64,000 bases of DNA from Nissolia schottii (Eukaryota > Streptophyta > Magnoliopsida > Fabales > Fabaceae), in the NCBI GenBank assembly GCA_003254905.1, contig QANU01054017.1, positions 728,279-792,278 on the forward strand, in the 5' to 3' direction. Under the pieces are notes generated by a model that did not search any database, was not told where the DNA came from, and saw nothing but the letters and a program-made list of their open reading frames with translations. The position numbers and the translations under genes were made by a program. Below are positions 23,431-33,139 of the stretch, one piece after another (the stretch's first letter is position 1; each line of letters starts with the position of its first letter).

Positions 23431-24117
23431 ATGGATTCTTTCAAATATCCAAACCCCAAACTTCAGAACCAATCCTTCCTATCCAACAATTCCAAGGGGA
23501 TGATCAAATTCCTGCTCTCCTTTTCTGTCTTAAGTGTCTTCCTTTCCTTGAAGCCATTCCTCATGCAGTTGGTTGTTAGCTACACCACTACGGTTGACAA
23601 GAGCTACATGTTCCTTCTCTGCAATGGCCTCTTGGTTTTTGTAGCCATGAACTCTGGCCTTATCAATCCCCCTTCACCTTCAAGGACCACTGATCAAAGT
23701 GGCAGGCTAGAATTCAACTACAATATCGTATCGCAGATTTCATCAGCAGCACCAGTAATTGCGGGTGAAAATGTTGTGGCAGTTGAAGAAAACAGTACTT
23801 TGATGATGATAGAACAAGAAAATGTTGTGTCAGATGAAAATGTCCAAGCGATCGTTGATCACGAAGATGAACAGGAGAGGAGTTTGATGATGACTGCAGA
23901 ACAAGAAGATTATGTGCTTTCAGATTCACAAGAGGAAGATGAAGAAGATGGAAATGGCATCATCATGATCATTGATGAAGATGATCATGCTGCCGAGGAA
24001 TTAAACAAGAAATGTGAAGATTTCATTAAAAAGATGAAAGCAGCATTCTGTTCTGAGCCAAGGAGTGATTACACTTCATATTTGGACAATGAGAAACCAC
24101 TTGTGCTAGCTTGTTAA
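23431..24117 (+). CDS. DUF761-like membrane-anchored acidic protein
   Basis: Intronless, 228 residues from ATG 23431 to TAA. After a short polar N-terminus come two hydrophobic segments: about residues 24-50 (IKFLLSFSVLSVFLSLKPFL) and about 58-76 (YMFLLCNGLLVFVAMNSGL). A long acidic region rich in Glu/Asp follows, with repeated E-NVV-xE and MM-xEQE-like phrases. A C-terminal ELNKKCEDFIKKMK motif is typical of the plant DUF761 family (cotton-fibre-expressed or Avr9/Cf-9 rapidly elicited type proteins). Function in this family is largely unknown; several members respond to stress or elicitors. The start was chosen because a TATA box sits 70 bases upstream and the extra 40 residues of the longer ORF look like leader sequence. 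Confidence 0.82.
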   Translation: MDSFKYPNPKLQNQSFLSNNSKGMIKFLLSFSVLSVFLSLKPFLMQLVVSYTTTVDKSYMFLLCNGLLVFVAMNSGLINPPSPSRTTDQSGRLEFNYNIVSQISSAAPVIAGENVVAVEENSTLMMIEQENVVSDENVQAIVDHEDEQERSLMMTAEQEDYVLSDSQEEDEEDGNGIIMIIDEDDHAAEELNKKCEDFIKKMKAAFCSEPRSDYTSYLDNEKPLVLAC

Positions 24118-26002
24118 ATTCATATAACTCTGTTGATCTCAAGTTTCTCCCTTGTTCTCATCTTTTTCTTGAGGTCTTGCTATCTTGTTTTTTACTTGAC
24201 TTTTAATTAACTTAGATAGGGTGTCTTAGTTGCAGAAATTGTGGCCTACATGATTCTGTTATGTCAGAATGGGTTCTGTTCTCTCTTAGTCTGTTCTATT
24301 TCTATGGACAAAGTGTTGTAACGGATAGGCTTGCACTCATTTATTACATGCAAAAATGTGTTCTCTCTTAACCTTTGATGTTTCTTTCTTTGTCAATCTT
24401 CATCTTTTGGTCTGACTAAAACATTATGCTGATATCCAATAGAACTATACTAAATCAAATTTTTCATTTAATAAAAGATATTATTTCTTGATAATCAAAG
24501 AGAATATTCGAAGGATGATACATAAGTTAGGGCCGATTATGGAATTTCATCTTTCATGAGAAAAATGCTTTCTATATTGGTGATTAAGCCAGTTATAGCC
24601 AGGAAACTATTCACCATTTATTTTGTTTCAGTTTAAATGTTGACATTTCTTTGATTTTTCCATAGGATCCTGAGTGGAAGTTTAATATTGGTCACAAAGC
24701 GTATGCAATTTTTGAAAAAGCTTACTTTTGAGAAAAAGCTTCGGCCTTAAATAATAGTTTGTCCAAACTAATCCTTATTATATTATATCCAGAAAGAAAA
24801 GTTAATAGAGGGCACAGTCTATTGTTACAAACATGTCATTCTCACCTAGTATAAATCTTAACGCGTGGAATTTTCCTATCATGTGAAAGTGTAAATCAAA
24901 ACCTTGTTATTGTATAAATGCAAATATTTATTACAGGCTGTAAATGAAATATAATAGAGTCCTTGACCTGAGGGGGCAAGGGAATTGGCCCATAACACAG
25001 TGAAGAAGCATAAGTAGCTTCCTTTGTTGAAACTCAATAAAGTTGAAAAATTTGTCTTCTACTCATGTGACAGACATGGCCCCCTTTTGTTTTGAAAAGA
25101 ACATTACCATGCAACCGTTTACTTGACCTGGTCACCAGAATCAAGTCAAGGTATTTTTGAGAAACCACACCACACAATCAAAGGCATGTATTCCAGAATT
25201 TGATTACAAAAGCATACAAAGCATGTGAGACCACACTTTGTCCCTCGTTGATAATAACACGAGAATGAATTTTCTCATGTTAAATATGACCATGTTTGAT
25301 CATATGTTATGAGAGAAAAATAATTATTTTGAAGAAATAAAACCCTCTTAAAATTATTAAGCTCTAATTCAAATGTGTCTTTATCTCTCATAACATAACT
25401 AAACACGATCATATTTAACATAAGATTCATCCCTTACGAACAAATAACATCAATCACTTTAAAGCAGAGGCATATCACCGTAAAGGTGATTCCATTTTGG
25501 AATTGATATAGCATCTAACTTCTTTGATTTATGGACCTTATCAGTCGTCGCTAGCCTGGATATCCAAGAATCACAGGTAGTTTGGTAATAGTGAAAATGA
25601 GAATATAAAAATTAAATAGTTACACTGATTGAATTATTAATGTAAATTAAAGAATTAAGATTTGTTTACAAGAAGATTGGGTTTGGTTCCTTTCTCATCG
25701 ATATTTCCAAACCACATCTACAGAAATATTTTGGAAAATGATTGTTGCACCAAAAGGAGTATCTTACAAAAGGTGCTATCATAGCCCTTTGCTCCTCTTC
25801 TATCTCTATCTCTCATTTTTTTTCCTTCATACTTCTCCCTCTCTCTTTTCTTCACTATTCTAGTTAAATTAGCATCACTTAGAAATAGCACTTGACAATG
25901 TCAACCAAGTTTCCTCATAGTCATATCCAAAGCAGAGAAGAACCATAGACAATATTTCCATACTGTAACACCAAAGAAACTCAATAGTATATTCAGCACC
26001 AG
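24118..26002. other. intergenic DNA between two 3' ends
   Basis: It holds the 3' UTR of the DUF761-like gene (with possible polyadenylation words) and the 3' region of the convergent PPR gene. Apart from the small inverted-repeat element at 25265-25430, I see no gene. Confidence 0.5.
25265..25430. mobile_element. small inverted-repeat element (MITE-like)
   Basis: About 166 bp with arms of some 45-50 bases. The left arm runs from ATGAATTTTCTCATGTTAAA to TATGTTATGAGAGA; the right arm is its imperfect complement, from TCTCTCATAACATAACTAAA to ATTTAACATAAGATTCAT. The interior of about 70 bases is AT-rich. No clear target duplication was found. Confidence 0.6.
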
Positions 26003-29000
26003 TCACCAATAATCCCCACAAGAACAAATGCCACCATCAAAATGATGAAATCTACTTGAATCTCGTAAAACTATCTGTCGACTAACAATCTTTGATATAA
26101 ATTTGAAAGCAATGTGACAGTCACCACAAACCCGAAGATTCTTCATTATCCTAATTGGTAGTTCAGATTTGCGAGTGAGAACAAAAGCAATAGCCAGCTT
26201 TTCACTATGATAGCTCAGGAGCTCTTCTTTGTTTTCAAGTTCAAGATCATAAAGTACATACTTGGTTTCAGGAACGTATCCGCCGTCCCTCATTTTGTTC
26301 ATTAGCTCCTTGAGTTTTTCATAGATTTTTTCTTTTTCTGGATGCGTTTGATCACCAGACACAAAAACATGGACTCCATCCTTCATTGTGACCCAACTAC
26401 ATCCAGCTTCCTTCTTCACTGCTGCCTTCCTCATTGCCAACCTAGCCTCCGCCACATCTCCCCACTTCCCACTGGCAGCATACATGTTAGAAAGAAGCAC
26501 ATAGTTCACAGCGTTCTGCGGCTCCAACCGAATAAGCATCTTGGCAGCCCTCCTCCCTAGCTCTGTATTTCGGCCATTAGCACGACTACATGCTCCTAAA
26601 ACTGTTCTCCAGATGAGAACATTAGGATCCATTGGCATTGTTTTGATAAAGTCCTCTAGCTTATTAACATTGCCTGCTCGCCCAAGGAGGTCTGCCATAC
26701 AAGAGAAGTGCTCTATTCTAGGAGCTAGTCCATATACTTTATCCATTGATTCGAAATGCTTAAATCCTTCGTGAACTAACCCTACATGACTACAAGCTGA
26801 CAGGACCCCGACAAAGGTAACATGATCTGGCAAATGGCCATGCTGTTTCATTTGTGTAAAAAGCTGTAATGCCTTTTGTCCATGTCCATGGCGTGCATAG
26901 CCAGATATCATTGAATTCCAAGAATACATGTTCCTCATAGGCATCAACTCAAAGAATCTTGAGGCATACTCTACCTTTCCACATTTTGCATACATGTCCA
27001 CGAGTGCACTACCAACAACAACATCAGTTTCTAAGTAAGCTCTTACAGCACATGCATGAACTTCCATACCACGCTCTAACGTTGCAACAGAAGCACAGGC
27101 ACTCAGAACAGTGGCAAGAGTGAAGCCATCCAATCTTTGGCCCCTTTGCATCATATACCATACCAAATCCATGGCCTTGTTCAGGGAGCCGTTGTGTATA
27201 TATCCAGAAATCATGGAGTTCCAGCTGACTTCATCTCTTCGCTCAGACATTCTGGAAAAGATAATCTCACAGTCCTCCATCTGCGCACACTTTCCATAGA
27301 AAGCTAGAAGTGCATTCTCAATAGCATTGTCATCAGTAACAGAGTATTTTAAGATTAAAGTATGAATTTGACGGCCCAGTTCAATAAGTGAAAGAGAAGA
27401 AACTGCTGCTAAAATATTTATAAATGTCACTCTATTAGGACTCCACCCAGCTCGCAACATCTCCCGGAAATATTTTGCAGCCTCTAAAACAGACGCCTCA
27501 GAAGTTGCTAGTGCACCAATAAAAGAATTCCAAGAAACTTGATCGTACTCTGGCATAAGAAAGAAAACTTTCTGGCATTCATCGACATAATCAGTTTCAG
27601 CATATAATGTAAGAAGAGCATTTGAAACTGAAACATCCCAATCAAGCCCCCATTTGATCCCTTCACCATGTATCTGTCGTCCTAACAAGATCCAACCCAA
27701 GCTTGCACATGAACTCAAAGTACTAATAACTGAGAAATTTGAGGGTACCATTCCACTTCTCCTCATTGAATGGAAACAGGCGACTGCTTCCTCAAACCTT
27801 TCATTGTGATCAAGGCCAGAGATAATAGAGTTCCATGAGACGACATCTTTACTAGGCATGAGCTGAAAAATTGACAAAGCATTATCGATGGAACCACATT
27901 TTGCATACATATTAACAAGTGCATTTCCAAATGGAATGCATACATCAACTAATGCCCTGCGAATCAGGTAAGCATGAACCTCCTGACCCTTTCTCTTCCC
28001 TTCCTTTAAATTTGAAAATTCGGTAATAGCACTTAGAAGAACCACAAAGGATTCTGTGCTTATTTCAACCAAATCTTTCATTTCTTTGAATATCTTAACC
28101 GCTTCTTCACCCTGGTGCAGCCTTGTCAATCCAACCATTAACCCATTTGTAGTCACTGCATTCCGATCACACATCTGCCGAAAGATTATTTTAGCACAAT
28201 CGGTTAAACCATATTTTGCAAATCCACTGACTAATGCACTACCAACATACAAATCTTGTGAAAGTCCAGATTTCTCAATCCTAGCTAACATCTGCTCAAG
28301 CAGAATCAATCCACGGTCAACCAGAGAGCATGCAGCTGTTACTAAGCTACAAAAGGTATATTCATTAGGCCTGAAGATAAGCTCCGTAGCGTCCCTTTGC
28401 ATACTTGAAAATAGCTCAAAAGCAGAAGTTGAATCGCCCCTTTGACAATAAACTGAAATGATAGAATTCCACGATGCGGAGTTTTTAATTTGTATTTCAT
28501 CAAAAACACGCCGAGCATCATCAATGGAACCCCAGCAATTTGAATACATGGACATGAGCACATTAGACAAGACCATGTCTGAACCAAATGGAGATTTAGA
28601 AATTAATCCATGAATCTCCATCCCGAGTTTAAGCCTAGTTGGACCGCCCTCTTGGCAAGCTCGAAGAGCACTACCAACAGCATAGTGGTTTGGCACGAGA
28701 CCAGCACACATCATCCCTTTGAACAAAACACAAGCCTCATCAGGCATGCCATTTTGTGTATATCCTGAAATCAAGCAAGCCCAAGAAACAAGGTTCCTCT
28801 GGGGCATTTCATCAAACAGCTTCTGTGCTGAAAACAAATTGCGAATCCTGACATAAATGTTGATGAGGGTATTGCACAGGAAAACATCATTGGTAAACCC
28901 AGTCTTGTATATGTGCAAATGGAGTTGACGGGCATCTTTCAGGGAACGAGAGTTTTTGTAACGATGGGCAAGTAAGTCGTGATATTCCAAACTCAAAGGA

Positions 29001-29149
29001 GAATCAAAAGGCGGAGACTTGAGACGAAGCAACTCCTCTGGAATCTTGATTTGAAGTGGAGACACATCAAATGCAGCAAGAGCATGTATTGAACTGTAAA
29101 AGAATCGGCGGTGGAAGAGTAGATGTGGGGTGCCACCAAAACATATCAT
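26003..29149 (-). CDS. MEF7: PLS-class PPR protein with DYW domain, MEF7-like RNA editing factor
   Basis: One uninterrupted ORF of 1048 residues, ending CSCGDYW then TGA. It consists of many pentatricopeptide repeats of the P, L and S types (recurring phrases such as VSWNSMISGY and ALVDMYAKCG), then E/E+ motifs and a C-terminal DYW domain. The cytidine-deaminase-like signature is present: HSEK for the HxE motif, and CGDCH for the zinc-binding CxxC. Such proteins enter mitochondria or chloroplasts, bind one or a few transcripts and convert C to U. The C-terminal third closely follows, from memory, Arabidopsis At5g09950 (MEF7, mitochondrial; about 995 residues). The orthology and mitochondrial target are therefore inference. 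The N-terminus (MICFGGTPHLLFHRRFF) is basic and hydrophobic, as in a mitochondrial presequence. No frameshifts are seen. Confidence 0.93.
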   Translation of the reverse strand: MICFGGTPHLLFHRRFFYSSIHALAAFDVSPLQIKIPEELLRLKSPPFDSPLSLEYHDLLAHRYKNSRSLKDARQLHLHIYKTGFTNDVFLCNTLINIYVRIRNLFSAQKLFDEMPQRNLVSWACLISGYTQNGMPDEACVLFKGMMCAGLVPNHYAVGSALRACQEGGPTRLKLGMEIHGLISKSPFGSDMVLSNVLMSMYSNCWGSIDDARRVFDEIQIKNSASWNSIISVYCQRGDSTSAFELFSSMQRDATELIFRPNEYTFCSLVTAACSLVDRGLILLEQMLARIEKSGLSQDLYVGSALVSGFAKYGLTDCAKIIFRQMCDRNAVTTNGLMVGLTRLHQGEEAVKIFKEMKDLVEISTESFVVLLSAITEFSNLKEGKRKGQEVHAYLIRRALVDVCIPFGNALVNMYAKCGSIDNALSIFQLMPSKDVVSWNSIISGLDHNERFEEAVACFHSMRRSGMVPSNFSVISTLSSCASLGWILLGRQIHGEGIKWGLDWDVSVSNALLTLYAETDYVDECQKVFFLMPEYDQVSWNSFIGALATSEASVLEAAKYFREMLRAGWSPNRVTFINILAAVSSLSLIELGRQIHTLILKYSVTDDNAIENALLAFYGKCAQMEDCEIIFSRMSERRDEVSWNSMISGYIHNGSLNKAMDLVWYMMQRGQRLDGFTLATVLSACASVATLERGMEVHACAVRAYLETDVVVGSALVDMYAKCGKVEYASRFFELMPMRNMYSWNSMISGYARHGHGQKALQLFTQMKQHGHLPDHVTFVGVLSACSHVGLVHEGFKHFESMDKVYGLAPRIEHFSCMADLLGRAGNVNKLEDFIKTMPMDPNVLIWRTVLGACSRANGRNTELGRRAAKMLIRLEPQNAVNYVLLSNMYAASGKWGDVAEARLAMRKAAVKKEAGCSWVTMKDGVHVFVSGDQTHPEKEKIYEKLKELMNKMRDGGYVPETKYVLYDLELENKEELLSYHSEKLAIAFVLTRKSELPIRIMKNLRVCGDCHIAFKFISKIVSRQIVLRDSSRFHHFDGGICSCGDYW

Positions 29150-29684
29150 GCTTTTGGAAACTCTAACGAGGCATGTGGGATCAATGTTATGCCAGTGACG
29201 ACTCTGAGCTGAAGATGCGTGTTCAGAGTCCCTCCTGTATTAAAGATTTTCCTGGGTCCAATTTGCTAGGCGAACTCGGTTCGAGAAAAAGATTGGTTTT
29301 TTTAGAAGCGCAGAGGAGCGAAAGTTGACAGCAGAGAGTACAAATGGGCCTAGCAACGAAGGATAAATGGGTCAAGAAATACACACTTGACAAGCCCAAC
29401 ACTTAAATGCAAATGAAATGGGCATTTTCACTTTCATCACACAAAATCTGATGTGGATCACAGGAAATGTGTGTGCCGAGTAACAAAGTGCATAGGGTAT
29501 ACACTTACTGATATTATAATGTATATTAGATTGCTTAAAAGAAAGGGTTACATGGACGCCAAGTCACTAGTGAGGAGAGAGATAAGGGTAGGATCCACCA
29601 AGAAAATATCTAAAGCGATAGGACATATGTGACTCGTATGGCCATAGACAGTCATAGGGAGGAACACACTGAAACCTTCGAGAA
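29150..29684. promoter_or_regulatory. shared divergent promoter region
   Basis: The MEF7-like gene (-) and the small plastid-type gene (+) start 535 bases apart and diverge, so this is their common upstream region. It contains TGGGCC (29347-29352), AGCCCA (29394-29399) and TGGGCA (near 29420), words of the site II type found in promoters of plant organelle-related and housekeeping genes. No classical TATA box is obvious. Confidence 0.5.
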
Positions 29685-30253
29685 ATGGCTGCAAAAATGA
29701 CTCTCTCATCTCCCCTTACCTTCAAAACTTCGTTTCTGCCAAAGCCACCATCACTTTCTCCAGCTTTATATCCACTTAGCTCCCGCAGAACAAATGTTGT
29801 TGGTGGTGTCAAAGTTCATGCAAAATTGGGTAACATGCACTCACTCACTCACCTCCCATTTTTATTTTTCTTTTGCAATTATACATTTTCTGATTCTGGT
29901 GTAAATATTAAGTGAGTTTGAGATGATGATAACCTTAGGAATATGGGTATGGTGCTATTAGGTGGCGGTGGCGATGAAGAAACCAAGAAAGGAGGGAAGA
30001 AGAAATTCATAACCAGAGAAGAAGAACCTCAACAGTAACATTTCCTGTTTTTTGTTCCATAACTGAAAAGTGATTACATAAAAAATGTTAATTTATTGTG
30101 TGGCGCAGGTATTGGCAGACAGCAGGGGAGAGGGAAGGAGAGAATCCAATGAAGACACCTCTTCCTTACATTATCATATTTGGCATGTCAACCCCTTTTG
30201 TGATCTTGGCCATTGCTTTTGCTAATGGTTGGATTAAGGTACCTGTTCGATGA
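29685..30253 (+). CDS. small single-span membrane protein, probably plastid-targeted
   Basis: Three exons, 29685-29829, 29962-30034 and 30109-30253 (TGA), with phases 1 and 2 matched, giving 120 residues. The first about 47 residues are rich in Ser, Thr, Leu and Pro and lack acidic residues, typical of a chloroplast transit peptide. Next comes a charged Gly/Lys/Glu segment (GGKKKFITREEEPQQ), then YWQTAGEREGENPMKTPLPY, then one hydrophobic helix (about residues 90-112, IIIFGMSTPFVILAIAFANGW) and a short tail KVPVR. The very regular tail and single span suggest a small thylakoid-complex subunit or assembly factor. I cannot name the family with confidence. It shares an upstream region with the divergent MEF7-like gene. 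Confidence 0.8.
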
Positions 30254-31101
30254 GATGAGATGATGAGGCCATAGATTTTCATTACAGACAAGAGACAACA
30301 CTTCATTGTCTATTCTATTTACCCATGTTAATTCTCGAGTCTTGAGCAGAGAATTTCTTTCAACTTTTTCACATTTTGTACGGATACCATTATGTAATGT
30401 ATCATTTTAATTAACAAGAGCTTAGTCCTACCCCCGCTGTCTATGAGAAGCTATTTCAGCATACAGTTGAATAAAATCATTCGATTACAGCTGTCCATCA
30501 GCTTAATTTTTTGAAAAAGATAGTTCTTGACATGATATCAGAGCTTTTGTGCATGTTGCTGATTGATGTGGAATGCAAAAACTACTAATATTAGATGGTT
30601 GCTAATGGTAACCAACTGGTGATTAGAAAGTTAATGAGGGAATTTCGTGCTAGGTGGTCCGTTTGGATCTCGGACTTGGAATTGCAATGCATAAGTTCAA
30701 TTTGATTTAGAATTAGACTATGTTTTGGTGTTGTGATTCTAAAGGTATAGGTAAAGTTTAAATTTTATGTATAAGTTCGCATCATGTAATGATACATTCT
30801 AACCACAAAATGAAAATCTGCATCAGAGCATGTGCAGTTAGTAGCATTTGGCATTAGCCAATTTCAAAACATAAGACCTTGAAAGCAGAACAGCTGCTAT
30901 GAATATGCATTGTTTATATTCACAGCCTGAATGAATAATATTCCCTTAAGTTGTTTTTACATAGAAAGAAATTCTTCTCTCGCCTAATGCAATCAACTTG
31001 CTACATAATTAGATCAATGACCTTAACAAATAAAATGTTGTCATAAACACCACTTTAAATGAAGCAAGTTCAACAGCAGATAAAAGTTGAACAATGCTTC
31101 A
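30254..31101. other. intergenic DNA between convergent genes
   Basis: The 3' UTRs of the small plastid-type gene (+) and of the SnRK1 beta gene (-) meet here. No other gene or repeat is evident. Confidence 0.5.
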
Positions 31102-32752
31102 TCATCTTTCCCTCCTCAGCGACTTGTACAATACCATAGTTACATACTTGTGTTCAAACTTATGAGTTGAACGTAGCGCCACAAATTCGTCCCTGTCGGC
31201 TTTGTGAATGTATAGGTGGTTCAATTCCAGATGTGGGGGTCTAGGGAGAAGGCCACTCTCTCTTATGGATGAAGAAGCCTCTTCTCTTATTGTCACCGGC
31301 ATTTGTGGCGGTAATTCAGGCGGAGGCTTACCAAACTCATCGTTGTTTAAGAGTACGTTGTCATAACTCCATGGTGGCGATGGAGGATCGTCCATATCAG
31401 ATAACCTTGCAAGTGTTTCTGGAATATAATCCTGCAAAATATTGTTTAATCATGAAGCTTGGTGAGACTATTTTAGAGAATCAAAGGGAAATGATGTCCA
31501 AATGCTAGTTAATTTATGCACATAGGAATAACACTTATATGTCGCTCAATAGTTGGTAAAGTGGAACCTTTTTTTTTACACAAAATGAGACATTGAACAG
31601 AACAAAGCAAACTGTCAAATGAATTGATCATCATGTTAAATGAGTTATATACTAAAATATAACACTTGTGAAGATATAGCTGATGAGATCATCTAAATAT
31701 ATCCTAAAAAATAAACCATAAAGTTACCTGCAAATCCAATATGTTGTAGGCATAACCAGAATCATCACAAGCAGATGTGAACTCTGGAGCATAGATCAAA
31801 TAGCCATCTACAATGAAACGGTAGTGATAGATACCAATTGGGAGTGTTTTCACGATCACAAAAGTTTGACCTACGCGCTGCAAGGGCTCCCTGACATGAA
31901 AAAAAAAAGGTAGAAGTTTATCATCATATCATAGTGCAGCAATACATTATTGAATTACACTCGCACTGCATAACAATTAAACTCTATCATATTGTTATTA
32001 TTATGATGTAAAAGCATAGATTAGATGGTAACCTCCTCTCCCAATTGTCCCATGATCCTGCAACAGAAACATCAGTGCCTGCATGATTCCATGTGATCTT
32101 TACGCGTTTCAACCTTTCATGAAGCACTGATTCTACATATCCATCTTGCAGCAATGCATGCGGCTGGAACAAAATATATATATTTGACACAAAAATCTCA
32201 ACTAAGTATTATGTTTTGCATAGATTTTCACTTTTGTATGTTAAACTGAGAATGGAACAAACATCACAAAAGAGAGCATCTAAATTCTAAAGAGAGTAAC
32301 AAGTCTCAGCAGAAAATTGATATATTTGGTCAATATTTCATAACCAACCAACCCCTTATGATACCTCCACCTTAAATTTCTATAAACTGTAATAACATCC
32401 AACTTTCATTCATGTCACTGCTTCAAACAGATTTCTTTCCCTTCCCCCTCCTAAAACTAATCCACTCCTTGTCCTAGTTCTTTTAACACATAAGACAAGA
32501 ACAAAAAGAAAGAAAACCCCATAATTTTTTTCTTCATAAATAAAGAAAGAAATTTTAAAAGGGATAAATTCTAACCTGTTGGATGGCCAAGGGAGAAGGT
32601 GGTGGTTGATATGGTCTATGCCTATTGACATTACTGCTGCCAAGCAGCAATTCAGGGGCCACAAGTCTCATATCCTGTGCTTCTTCCTCATCCTCTTCCT
32701 TTTTAACTCCAGAAGTGCCTTCACCGTCTTTTCCTTTGCTGTTACTTCCCAT
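31102..32752 (-). CDS. KINB: SnRK1 beta regulatory subunit (AKIN beta)
   Basis: Four coding exons on the minus strand: 32752-32576, 32163-32033, 31890-31728 and 31431-31102 (TGA), about 266 residues. The start was placed at the second Met (32752) because MGSNSKGK is an N-myristoylation-type N-terminus as in other beta subunits; an ATG at 32755 lies directly before it. A low-complexity Glu/Gly/Ser/Pro segment follows. Then comes the carbohydrate-binding (CBM48/GBM) domain with [24 protein letters not shown] and [11 protein letters not shown], and finally the C-terminal ASC domain ([25 protein letters not shown]) that contacts the kinase and gamma subunits. The beta subunit scaffolds the SnRK1 energy-sensing kinase and sets its location. 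From memory it is nearer to the beta-2 than the beta-1 type. A non-coding first exon probably lies near 33050-33130. Confidence 0.93.
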
Positions 32753-33139
32753 CACTAAAATTGCTACAATCCCACACTTTTTCTTTTCTTTTTTTAGTTG
32801 CAGTCACTATATATATGTTGTTGTTTATCCTCCGAATCAAATTGACACAACAAAACTCCAGCACAAAAAGAGAGTAGGGAAGATGACATCCATGCTCATG
32901 AACAAGGGAAGCTGCAAAACAAGACAAATCCATAAGATATAGAAGAAGAAAGAACAGAGAAGGAAAAAAGAAAAAAAAAATCAATCTGGCATAATAACCA
33001 TTTCTGTGCATAAAAAAAGGAAAAGAAAAGAAAAGAACAAACCCACCCTTGAATGCAAACCAGGAATTGATTCAAGGTAGCAGAGTGCCATTGTTTGATG
33101 AAGAACCTCTCTCACTTTTTCCTCTCAGCCTTAAAAAGC

